From assembly GCA_016779505.1 (NCBI GenBank), contig JADHNM010000001.1:1-61604 (forward strand): a stretch of DNA of 61,604 bases, read 5' to 3'. Shown one piece after another: positions 8,685-15,832 of the stretch. This stretch comes from SAR86 cluster bacterium (lineage in GTDB: Bacteria; Pseudomonadota; Gammaproteobacteria; Magnimaribacterales; D2472). The notes beneath the pieces are model-generated. The model had not been told where the DNA came from, made no database searches, and was given only the letters and a program-made list of their open reading frames with translations. Both the position numbers and the translations under genes were made by a program. Within the stretch, counting starts at the first letter, position 1. Every line of letters starts with the position of its first letter.

Positions 8685-8975
8685 TTAAGTTTTTTTATCT
8701 GAACTTTTGCTTTTAGATTTATCAGTAGTTTTAGTTTTTTCTTTAGGCTGTTTTGATTTTTCATCCTTACTGTCTACTATATTCTTTTTAGAGCCAGTTT
8801 TAAAATCAGTTTCATACCATCCTCCGCCCTTCAACCTAAAAGAAGGCGCAGAAACTAATTTTGTTACTGCTTTTTTATTGCATTCAGGACAAATTTCTAC
8901 AGGATTATCTGAAAATCTCTGAATCAATTCAAATTGATACTCACATTTTGAGCATTTATATTCATAAATCGGCAT
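8685..8975 (-). CDS. FmdB-type zinc-ribbon protein
   Basis: This small 96-residue protein begins MPIYEYKC and has two CxxC knuckles (Cys8/Cys11 and Cys29/Cys32) that form a zinc ribbon of the FmdB/CxxC_CXXC_SSSS family. The second half is a low-complexity Lys/Ser/Asp tail (about residues 65-96), probably disordered. It is the first gene of the fmdB-aspS-yebC-tol run, as in many gammaproteobacteria. Molecular function is not established. Confidence 0.88.
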   Translation of the reverse strand: MPIYEYKCSKCEYQFELIQRFSDNPVEICPECNKKAVTKLVSAPSFRLKGGGWYETDFKTGSKKNIVDSKDEKSKQPKEKTKTTDKSKSKSSDKKT

Positions 8976-8997
8976 AAGTCTCTAAAAAAAATATAGA

Positions 8998-9003
8998 ATT
9001 ATA
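8998..9003 (-). promoter_or_regulatory. Candidate -10 box for the fmdB-aspS-yebC-tol run
   Basis: A perfect TATAAT on the minus strand lies about 22 bases upstream of the fmdB ATG in the 55-base divergent gap with proS. No convincing -35 hexamer is seen at normal spacing, so this is only a candidate. It is the only gap of any size upstream of the eleven minus-strand genes that follow. Confidence 0.35.
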
Positions 9004-9030
9004 AACTAAATGGAAATTCAGATATAAAAA

Positions 9031-10311
9031 ATGTTCTGGTCTAAGATTTTTTTGCCTACTTTAAAAGATTCACCTCAAGATGCGGAGGTTATAAGTCATA
9101 AATTAATGCTAAGGTCTGGAATGATACGAAGGGTTACATCCGGAATATACACTTGGCTTCCTCTTGGTTTAAGAGTATTACGAAAAGTTGAAAATATTGT
9201 TCGCGAAGAAATGAACGCCTCTGGAGCACAAGAAGTTCTGATGCCGATGGTTCAGCCAAGAGAGCTGTGGGAAGAAACTCAAAGATGGGAAAAAATGGGA
9301 CCAGAACTATTACGAATTCAGGATAGACATGGAAGAGATTTCTGCCTTGGGCCTACACATGAAGAGGTAATTACGGACTTAATAAGAAATAATATTAAAA
9401 GTTATAAAGAATTGCCCCTTAACCTTTATCAAATCCAAACTAAATTTAGAGATGAAGTCAGACCAAGATATGGCGTCATGCGAGGAAGAGAATTCCTTAT
9501 GAAAGATTCATATAGCTTCAATCTGGACGAAGAGTCGTTGGCTGAATCATATCTTTTAATAAAAAATACGTATAAAAAAATTATCAATAGATTGGGGCTT
9601 AAATTTAAAATTGTCAAAGCAGATTCAGGAGCAATTGGCGGAGATACATCAGAAGAATTTCATATTTTGGCCGAAAATGGTGAAGATACAATTGCAGTAA
9701 GCGACTCCTCTGATTTTGCTATCAATACTGAGCTCTTGTTGAAAGATGGAGAAGATTTGGAATCTTTCCAGGGTAAGCCATCACCAGATGGGGAAGGTGT
9801 AATTGAAATTAAAAAAGGGATTGAAATTGGCCATATTTTTCAACTTGGAAGAGTCTATACAGATGCAATGAATGTCAATGTTCTAGATCAAAAAGGCAAG
9901 GCAAGAAATCTTTTTATGGGTTGCTATGGAATTGGTGTGTCTAGACTTGTCGCGGCAGCTATTGAGCAAAATAATGATGACAAAGGAATTATCTGGCCAG
10001 ATGCTATCGCTCCATATGAGGTGAATATAGTAGCTATAGGTTTTGATAAGGATGAAGAGATAGCAAAAGCTGCTATGGATTTATACAACCAATTATCATC
10101 TATGGGTTATGAAGTAATGCTTGATGATAGAAAAGATGGTTATGGAACTAAAATGAAAGATGCTGAATTAATTGGCATACCAATGAATGTAATTATTGGC
10201 AAACAATACCTGCAAAATAATGAAATAGAGCTTAAACACAGAGATGGTCAAAGCTCTACTGGAAAAGTTGAAGATATTTTAACTATCTTTGAGCACTACA
10301 AAAGTAGTTAA
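9031..10311 (+). CDS. proS: Proline-tRNA ligase lacking the INS editing domain
   Basis: This 426-residue class II synthetase begins like the E. coli enzyme, with HKLMLRSGMIR, TWLPLG and LGPTHEEVITDLIR; motif 2 is TKFRDEVRPRYGVMR. Gammaproteobacterial ProRS usually has about 570 residues, because a YbaK-like INS domain that deacylates Ala-tRNA(Pro) sits between motifs 2 and 3. Here SDSSDFAINTEL runs through about 20 residues into PSPDGEG and GIEIGHIFQLG. These are the flanks of INS in E. coli, so the domain has been cut out almost precisely. Aminoacylation should be intact, while post-transfer editing must be absent or supplied elsewhere. Its stop abuts the convergent thiolase stop. Confidence 0.96.
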   Translation: MFWSKIFLPTLKDSPQDAEVISHKLMLRSGMIRRVTSGIYTWLPLGLRVLRKVENIVREEMNASGAQEVLMPMVQPRELWEETQRWEKMGPELLRIQDRHGRDFCLGPTHEEVITDLIRNNIKSYKELPLNLYQIQTKFRDEVRPRYGVMRGREFLMKDSYSFNLDEESLAESYLLIKNTYKKIINRLGLKFKIVKADSGAIGGDTSEEFHILAENGEDTIAVSDSSDFAINTELLLKDGEDLESFQGKPSPDGEGVIEIKKGIEIGHIFQLGRVYTDAMNVNVLDQKGKARNLFMGCYGIGVSRLVAAAIEQNNDDKGIIWPDAIAPYEVNIVAIGFDKDEEIAKAAMDLYNQLSSMGYEVMLDDRKDGYGTKMKDAELIGIPMNVIIGKQYLQNNEIELKHRDGQSSTGKVEDILTIFEHYKSS

Positions 10312-11490
10312 TTAAATTCTTTCAATAATTGTTGCATTGGCAGTACCGCCACCCTCACAAATTGCTTGAAGGCCATACTTACCATTTGTTCTTTCAAGTT
10401 CATGAAGCAATGTTGTCATCAATTTTGCTCCAGTTGCTCCCAAGGGATGCCCTAATGCCATTGCTCCCCCATTAACATTTAATTTTGCCATGTCAGCTTT
10501 CAGCTCAATAGCCCAAGAGAGAGGGACGGGAGCAAATGCTTCATTAACCTCATAAAGATCAATATCATTGATATTTAAATTTGTAGCTCTCAACACTTTA
10601 TGAGAAGCCGGTATTGGGCCACCCAGCATCATTATCGGGTCATCACCGACAACACTTATGCCAACAATCCTTGCTCTTGGATCTGCTTTTACTTTTTTAA
10701 GCCCCTCATCATTACAAATCATTAGTGCAGCTGCACCATCTGTAATTTGGCTAGCGTTACCAGCAGTAATGACACCGCCTTCAGTAACTGGGTTTAATCC
10801 TGAAAGTGCTTCAAGGCTTGCGTCGTACCTAATCCCTTCATCATTTAGCACCATATCATTCTTACCTTCAGCATTTTTTGCTTGAACAGGAAGGATCTCT
10901 CTATCAAAATACTTACCCTCAACTGCTGCTGCTGCTTTTTGATGACTGCTTAAAGCAAATCTATCAAGATCTTCTCTTGATAGATTCCATTTTTCTGCCA
11001 TCAGTTCTGCTCCAGTGAATTGAGAGAAGAAAATACCAGGATATCTATTCTTCATTCCATCAGAGTCAAATGGTAAACCGTGACCTGCCTCATAACCATC
11101 TTTTATGCTTGCTCCTATTGGCACCATAGACATAACCTCTACGCCTCCTCCAATAACAACATCCTGGGTGCCAGACATAACGGCTTGAATTGCAAAGTGA
11201 ATAGCTTGCTGTGATGATCCGCATTGACGATCTACTGATGTGCCTGGAACTGATTCAGGGAGACTTGAAGAAAGGATTGCATTTCTAGCAACGTTACCAG
11301 ATTGTGCACCTACTTGGTCAACACAACCAAAGATAACATCATCGATTAATTCTGGGTTAATTCCAGATTGACGAACTAACTCGTCAAGAACTTTTGCACC
11401 AAGATCGGCTGGATGCCATTGACTCAGGCTTCCATTTTTCTTTCCTCCAGGCGTTCTAACTGCTGAAACAATATATGCATTTTTTGACAT
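10312..11490 (-). CDS. Acetyl-CoA C-acyltransferase (thiolase)
   Basis: Thiolase-family enzyme that cleaves 3-ketoacyl-CoA or condenses acetyl-CoA. I choose the ATG at 11490 (392 residues) because a strong GGAGAG lies just upstream; an in-frame ATG at 11523 would add 11 atypical residues. Catalytic signatures are present: nucleophilic Cys in DRQCGSSQQAIHFA (about residue 90), GHPLGATGA, and CEGGGTANA at the C-terminus. No hydratase/dehydrogenase partner adjoins it, so the pathway (beta-oxidation or other) is open. Confidence 0.92.
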   Translation of the reverse strand: MSKNAYIVSAVRTPGGKKNGSLSQWHPADLGAKVLDELVRQSGINPELIDDVIFGCVDQVGAQSGNVARNAILSSSLPESVPGTSVDRQCGSSQQAIHFAIQAVMSGTQDVVIGGGVEVMSMVPIGASIKDGYEAGHGLPFDSDGMKNRYPGIFFSQFTGAELMAEKWNLSREDLDRFALSSHQKAAAAVEGKYFDREILPVQAKNAEGKNDMVLNDEGIRYDASLEALSGLNPVTEGGVITAGNASQITDGAAALMICNDEGLKKVKADPRARIVGISVVGDDPIMMLGGPIPASHKVLRATNLNINDIDLYEVNEAFAPVPLSWAIELKADMAKLNVNGGAMALGHPLGATGAKLMTTLLHELERTNGKYGLQAICEGGGTANATIIERI

Positions 11491-11491
11491 G

Positions 11492-11512
11492 ACTCTCTCC
11501 TGTATTGAGAGT
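11492..11512 (-). promoter_or_regulatory. Inverted repeat overlapping the thiolase ribosome-binding site
   Basis: ACTCTC and GAGAGT form a 6-base inverted repeat with a 9-base loop. The 3' arm includes part of the GGAGAG Shine-Dalgarno of the thiolase gene. In RNA the hairpin could partly hide that site, and as DNA it could be a small operator. Short enough to be chance. Confidence 0.25.
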
Positions 11513-11554
11513 ATCTTAATCAATTTTAAGGCTGCATAACAAGTTTAAAAATAA

Positions 11555-12562
11555 TTATTTCTTTTTAGAATTTTTAATAGAAGGTATATATGCCTTTCTG
11601 ATCTCCTTAACTAAGGCATCTCTGATTTTGGTATTCTCTTTTAGAAACTTGCTAGCATTAACCTTTCCTTGGCCAATTTTTTCTCCATTATGACTATACC
11701 AAGATCCAGATTTTTCAACTAACTCTAGTTTTTGACCAAGCTCTAAAATCTCACCCTCTGTATTAATTCCCTCTCCATACATGATTTGAAACTCAGCTTG
11801 CTTGAATGGTGGTGCCACTTTATTTTTAACAACTTTTACACGAGTTTCGTTTCCAACAACCTCCTCACCCTCTTTGACGGCACCTATGCGTCTGATATCT
11901 AGGCGAACTGAGGAGTAGAATTTCAAGGCATTTCCTCCAGTAGTTGTTTCAGGATTACCAAACATAACCCCGATCTTCATTCTTATTTGGTTAATAAAAA
12001 TTACCATTGCATTAGAGCGTTGAATATTACCTGTAATTTTTCTCAGAGCTTGTGACATCAAACGAGCCTGAAGACCCATATGATGATCTCCCATATCCCC
12101 TTCAATTTCAGCTCTGGGAGTTAGGGCTGCCACAGAGTCCACAACAATTAAATCTACACTGCCGGATTTTACAAGCATATCAGTTACTTCCAATGCTTGT
12201 TCACCGGTATCTGGTTGAGAAAGTAGAAGCTCGTCTACATTCACACCCAGTTTTTCAGCATAATTTGGATCAAGTGCATGCTCAGCATCAATGAAAGCTG
12301 CAGTGCCACCAGCTTTTTGACATTCAGCAATAGCTTGAAGTGTTAATGTTGTTTTACCAGATGATTCTGGTCCAAAAATCTCTACAACCCTTCCCTTGGG
12401 AAGACCGCCTATACCTAGCGCTATATCTAAGCCTAGCGAACCAGTAGAAACTGATGGCATATCTACAATTTCTCTATCTCCCATTTTCATAACAGTTCCT
12501 TTACCAAACTGTTTTTCAATTTGGGATAAGGTCTCGTTTAGGTTTTTAACTTTATCTGACAT
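11555..12562 (-). CDS. recA: Recombinase RecA
   Basis: RecA forms filaments on single-stranded DNA, performs strand exchange and activates LexA self-cleavage. I choose the ATG at 12562 (335 residues) because GGAG stands six bases upstream. The in-frame ATG at 12574 abuts the LexA box and would leave almost no leader. The Walker A motif GPESSGKTT is at residues 64-72 and the MAW-type LxxQPDTGEQAL segment and FINQIR follow. Length is slightly under E. coli RecA (353). Neither cinA nor recX is adjacent. Confidence 0.98.
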   Translation of the reverse strand: MSDKVKNLNETLSQIEKQFGKGTVMKMGDREIVDMPSVSTGSLGLDIALGIGGLPKGRVVEIFGPESSGKTTLTLQAIAECQKAGGTAAFIDAEHALDPNYAEKLGVNVDELLLSQPDTGEQALEVTDMLVKSGSVDLIVVDSVAALTPRAEIEGDMGDHHMGLQARLMSQALRKITGNIQRSNAMVIFINQIRMKIGVMFGNPETTTGGNALKFYSSVRLDIRRIGAVKEGEEVVGNETRVKVVKNKVAPPFKQAEFQIMYGEGINTEGEILELGQKLELVEKSGSWYSHNGEKIGQGKVNASKFLKENTKIRDALVKEIRKAYIPSIKNSKKK

Positions 12563-12574
12563 GATGATCTCCAT

Positions 12575-12594
12575 TACTGTATATTTATACAGTA
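12575..12594 (-). promoter_or_regulatory. LexA (SOS) box of recA
   Basis: TACTGTATAAATATACAGTA on the minus strand is a perfect palindromic match to the E. coli-type SOS consensus CTGT-N8-ACAG with the extended TA ends. It overlaps the -10 of the recA promoter and lies 12 bases before the chosen ATG, so bound LexA would block initiation. Confidence 0.93.
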
Positions 12595-12612
12595 TAATAT
12601 AAAATTAGTAAA
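12584..12612 (-). promoter_or_regulatory. recA sigma70-type promoter
   Basis: TTTACT (12612-12607) and TATAAA (12589-12584) are separated by 17 bases on the minus strand. The -10 lies inside the LexA box. The predicted start gives a leader of about 20 bases containing the GGAG. Confidence 0.55.
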
Positions 12613-12639
12613 AGTAAATTAAATATTATCAAATTCATG

Positions 12640-12668
12640 CTGACTTGTTCATAAGTCATTGTTAAAAT
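12640..12668 (+). promoter_or_regulatory. Candidate fdxA promoter with overlapping inverted repeat
   Basis: CTGACT at 12640-12645 and TAAAAT at 12663-12668 are 17 bases apart and point towards fdxA. The -35 overlaps a perfect inverted repeat, TGACTT-gttcat-AAGTCA (12641-12658), which could be an operator half-site pair. Prediction by eye only. Confidence 0.4.
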
Positions 12669-12701
12669 CTTTTTTAATCTAAATTTTCAAACAAAACAAT
12701 A

Positions 12702-13025
12702 ATGGCATTCATAGTTACTGAATCATGTATTAAGTGTAAACATACAGATTGCGTTGAAGTCTGCCCTGTTGATTGTTTTTATGAGGGTCCTAACTTTCTT
12801 GTTATCCATCCTGAAGAATGCATTGACTGCGCATTATGTGAGCCAGAATGCCCAGTAGAAGCAATTTTCTCTGAGGATGAGCTGCCTTCTGATCAGATAG
12901 AGTTTATTGAAATTAATGCAGAATTAAGTGAAATTTGGCCAAATATTACAGAAGAAAAAGATGAGCTGCCTGAAGCCAAAGAATATGCACAAATCAAAGA
13001 AAAAAAGCATCTTCTTGAAAAGTAA
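12702..13025 (+). CDS. fdxA: Seven-iron ferredoxin FdxA
   Basis: The 107-residue protein has the cysteine pattern of Azotobacter-FdI-type 7Fe ferredoxins. Cys9, Cys17 and Cys50 are positioned for a [3Fe-4S] cluster; Cys21, Cys40, Cys43 and Cys46 for a [4Fe-4S] cluster. A long acidic C-terminal tail follows, as usual. It is a low-potential electron carrier. In many gammaproteobacteria fdxA lies among rpoS, mutS and recA. Here only recA (divergent) and nlpD (convergent) remain beside it. Confidence 0.95.
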   Translation: MAFIVTESCIKCKHTDCVEVCPVDCFYEGPNFLVIHPEECIDCALCEPECPVEAIFSEDELPSDQIEFIEINAELSEIWPNITEEKDELPEAKEYAQIKEKKHLLEK

Positions 13026-13040
13026 GAAAAGTTTTAATAT

Positions 13041-13691
13041 TTAAAAAAGAGAGTTTAATTTTTCAGCTGTAATCGGCTTTCCATTTTTTCTCAACTGAAA
13101 CCGTAGCATTGGATCTGCTGCCTCTGAATTACCAAGTTGAGCTATCATAGTGCCTTTCACCACGTCATCACCTCGCTGAACAAATATTTTATCGCAATGC
13201 GCGTACAAACTTAAATAACCATCCGGATGAGAAATCATAACTAAATTTCCGTAACCAGGAATATCTGGTCCAGAAACCACCACCTTCCCACTATGAATAG
13301 AATAAATTGGAACACCTTTAGACTCCTGAAAAATTAGCCAAGATTTATCTTTAACAGGTATTGTTGGATTCTCTCCCAGAGGATGATGCCATTTAATAAG
13401 TTGAGATGGTTTTTTTGTAATGTTTTTAGCAAGCGCCCCTGTGAGAAGCAATTCTTGATTTGGATAAATAATATATGGTTTTTCTAAATTATTATTTAGA
13501 ATCAATAGCTCTGCATCCAAATTGAAATTTATTGCAATAGACCAAATAGAATCTCCAGGCTTAACAACATAAGTTTTATCAGAAGAAGGAGGTAAAACAT
13601 TTTCATAGGACTGCTTTAATGAATTCAAGGTGGAGCAACCTGAAATAATTAAAACTAAAATAATTAAGATTATTGAATTAAATTTGATCAT
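13041..13691 (-). CDS. nlpD: Murein hydrolase activator NlpD (LysM-LytM lipoprotein)
   Basis: NlpD activates the amidase AmiC at the division site. The 216-residue product has a lipoprotein signal with ISGC (Cys19), a LysM domain (about residues 40-85, YVVKPGDSIWSIAINFNL) and a C-terminal LytM/M23 domain (about 115-216). The zinc-binding HxH of true M23 peptidases is missing (PMLRFQLRKNG in its place), as in other NlpD proteins, so it should be an activator and not an enzyme. It is shorter than E. coli NlpD (379 residues) because the linker is reduced. It follows pcm and the DUF368 gene; no rpoS follows. Confidence 0.93.
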   Translation of the reverse strand: MIKFNSIILIILVLIISGCSTLNSLKQSYENVLPPSSDKTYVVKPGDSIWSIAINFNLDAELLILNNNLEKPYIIYPNQELLLTGALAKNITKKPSQLIKWHHPLGENPTIPVKDKSWLIFQESKGVPIYSIHSGKVVVSGPDIPGYGNLVMISHPDGYLSLYAHCDKIFVQRGDDVVKGTMIAQLGNSEAADPMLRFQLRKNGKPITAEKLNSLF

Positions 13692-14410
13692 AGTAAAAAG
13701 ATACCTGATGAAAGTATAAGACCTGAAAAAATATACATTAGATTTCGCTCATTAGATGAATATATTGATAAAACCAACTTTGGTAAAAGCAAGAGAGAAA
13801 TGAAACAGCCCAATGCAAATGGAGCCAATAAATTTAAATTAAATGTTGCGATGGCTTGAATAATAGGGCCGTATACTCCCAAAACTACCAACATAGCACT
13901 GCCTGAAATACCGGGTATTAGAAAAAATGAAAAAGCCAATATTCCACTCAAGAATAAATATGGCATAGAAATATTTGCTGAGCCAGTATTCAAACCTTGC
14001 AAAAGAAATCCAATACTTATGCCCAAAAATAAAAATAAAAATAGTTTCTTGTCTATGAGTGCATCTTTAAAAGATTGAACGATGTAAATAGACAAAGCTA
14101 TCATTAATAAACCCAGAGATAATAAAAATATTTGTTCATAGTTATTTAGTAGGAAATTGATACCTTTTGAACAAAAAATGATGGCAATAATCATTGAAGA
14201 AATTAAAGGCAACGAAACATTAAATTGAAATGTTTGCGCAAGAGATGAAAGGTTTAAGGTTAAATTTTTTATTCTTAAGTTGCTTAAAATTTTCATTAAG
14301 TTTGGATAAATCTTAAAGATTACAGCAACAGTGGCTCCAGAAATGCCTGGTATTAGCTCTGCAACTCCCATGCAAAATCCAGCCAATGAGTATTTGATTT
14401 GATTATTCAT
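13688..14410 (-). CDS. DUF368 membrane protein, PopT-family undecaprenyl-phosphate transporter
   Basis: This polytopic membrane protein has about 240 residues (ATG at 14410; a GTG at 14416 overlapping pcm is possible). It has the two inverted-repeat signatures of DUF368: ELIPGISGATVAVI near the N-terminus and FLIPGISGSAMLVVLG near residue 165. DUF368 proteins have been shown to translocate undecaprenyl phosphate back across the inner membrane (PopT). That would recycle the carrier used by MraY and MurG, encoded in this window. It sits between pcm and nlpD and overlaps nlpD by four bases. I do not know this insertion in other genomes. Confidence 0.85.
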   Translation of the reverse strand: MNNQIKYSLAGFCMGVAELIPGISGATVAVIFKIYPNLMKILSNLRIKNLTLNLSSLAQTFQFNVSLPLISSMIIAIIFCSKGINFLLNNYEQIFLLSLGLLMIALSIYIVQSFKDALIDKKLFLFLFLGISIGFLLQGLNTGSANISMPYLFLSGILAFSFFLIPGISGSAMLVVLGVYGPIIQAIATFNLNLLAPFALGCFISLLLLPKLVLSIYSSNERNLMYIFSGLILSSGIFLL

Positions 14411-14412
14411 CC

Positions 14413-15090
14413 TCACACTTCTCCATTGGAAACGCCTGGAAGCATTGGAACAAAAGCAACCTCTTCATGAATCATTTCTTCACTCTCGGTATCACTTTTT
14501 TTAGTTATGACGTAAAGTTTTTGTTGGCCTTCAAGACCGACTGGAATAACAAGCTTTCCTCCAATCTCTAATAACTCCAGCAACTCTTCTGGGTATTGTC
14601 TTGGAGCTGCAGCGCAAATTATTCCATCAAATTTTAAGTCTTCTTCCCAACCATTAAATCCATCTGCATGTTTTACAATGACATTTCTAATTTTTAGATC
14701 ACTTAAATTTTCACGTGATTTTGAAACTAAAGGTTTAATTCTCTCAACTGCAAAGACATCATTTGCAAAGTAAGATAATACAGCTGATTGATAACCGCAG
14801 CCAGATCCTATTTCAAGAACTTGATTCAAGACTTTCCCTCTTTTTGATGTATGAGAAATTAAGTGCTCTGTCATTCGTGCAACGATATATGGCTGAGAAA
14901 TGGTTTGTTTGTAACCAATAGTCAATGCTCTGTTCTCATACGCTCTGCTCCAGAGGGCTTGATCTAAAAAGATATGTCTAGGAACTTGGCTTAAAGCGTC
15001 AAGAACACGAAAATCTGAAATACCCATGTCAAGTAATTGCTGAATCATTTGGTCTTTGACTCTTGTAAATGTAAAGCCGGAGCTACTCAC
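14413..15090 (-). CDS. pcm: Protein-L-isoaspartate O-methyltransferase
   Basis: PCMT repairs isoaspartyl residues in damaged proteins using S-adenosylmethionine. The 225-residue product has LDALSQVPRHIFLD, then the SAM-binding glycine motif VLEIGSGCGYQSAVL (about residues 82-96) and GYKQTISQPYIVARM. The start is GTG at 15090, nine bases after AGGAGG, and overlaps the surE stop. surE-pcm-nlpD is the standard gammaproteobacterial order. Confidence 0.95.
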   Translation of the reverse strand: MSSSGFTFTRVKDQMIQQLLDMGISDFRVLDALSQVPRHIFLDQALWSRAYENRALTIGYKQTISQPYIVARMTEHLISHTSKRGKVLNQVLEIGSGCGYQSAVLSYFANDVFAVERIKPLVSKSRENLSDLKIRNVIVKHADGFNGWEEDLKFDGIICAAAPRQYPEELLELLEIGGKLVIPVGLEGQQKLYVITKKSDTESEEMIHEEVAFVPMLPGVSNGEV

Positions 15091-15832
15091 AATTAAAAAC
15101 CTCCTTGTAAAGGTCCCAGCTAACCAAATCAGTGCTTAAATTGTAATCAAGTATTGAAATAGAAATATAATTCTGTTCAATCGCCTGTATATCTGTTTCA
15201 AATTGGTTAGGTAAAAGAGAACCAGAAGGTCCAAAACTGTAAAATTTAGAAGAATTCTTTGATCTAATTAGATCGGGCTTGTCTGGTGCGCCTCTTTTGC
15301 CCAATGAAGTGATTTTAACTCCTAGAATTTTTGATGGCGGCAAATCAGGAAAATTTACATTCACCAACAAGTTTTGATCTGAGGGAAGTTTAGATACCTG
15401 ATTGGTAATCAATAATGATTGTTCTGCAATAAATTTTAGGTTTTTTGGGTTGTAAGCTGCTACTGAAAAAGCAACAGGAACATAATCCAGTCTTCGACCA
15501 GCAATTGCCGCCCCAACAGTACCGGAATAAAAAATATCTTCTCCTAAATTTGCTCCTAAATTAATTCCTGAAACAATCATTTCAATTGGATCCTGAATCA
15601 CTGATAACAATCCTAGATATGAGCAATCTGCAGGGGTGCCTGAAACCGAAAAAATATTTTCCGAGACTTCCTCAACTTCTATTTCTTTTCGCAGGCTGAT
15701 TGCCGCACTCATTCCGCTACAATTGTCTCGTGGTGCAATTAAAAAAACCTTATGCTCAGTGCTTAAAGCTTGAAACAATTCATTTATGCCAGATGCTTTA
15801 TAGCCATCATCGTTAGTTAGCAAAATATTCAC
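15083..15832 (-). CDS. surE: 5'/3'-nucleotidase SurE
   Basis: SurE is a survival-protein nucleotidase and exopolyphosphatase. The 249-residue product starts at GTG 15832, which overlaps the ispDF stop by one base (TAGTG). The metal-binding LLTNDDG is at the N-terminus (Asp8, Asp9), APRDNCSGMS and SGINLGANLGEDIFYSGTVGAA follow. truD, normally between ispF and surE, is missing. Confidence 0.96.
   Translation of the reverse strand: MNILLTNDDGYKASGINELFQALSTEHKVFLIAPRDNCSGMSAAISLRKEIEVEEVSENIFSVSGTPADCSYLGLLSVIQDPIEMIVSGINLGANLGEDIFYSGTVGAAIAGRRLDYVPVAFSVAAYNPKNLKFIAEQSLLITNQVSKLPSDQNLLVNVNFPDLPPSKILGVKITSLGKRGAPDKPDLIRSKNSSKFYSFGPSGSLLPNQFETDIQAIEQNYISISILDYNLSTDLVSWDLYKEVFNCE

Noticed and set aside
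13041..13400. Missing zinc ligands in the NlpD LytM domain as a novelty
   Set aside because: NlpD and EnvC proteins are normally degenerate amidase activators, so this is expected.
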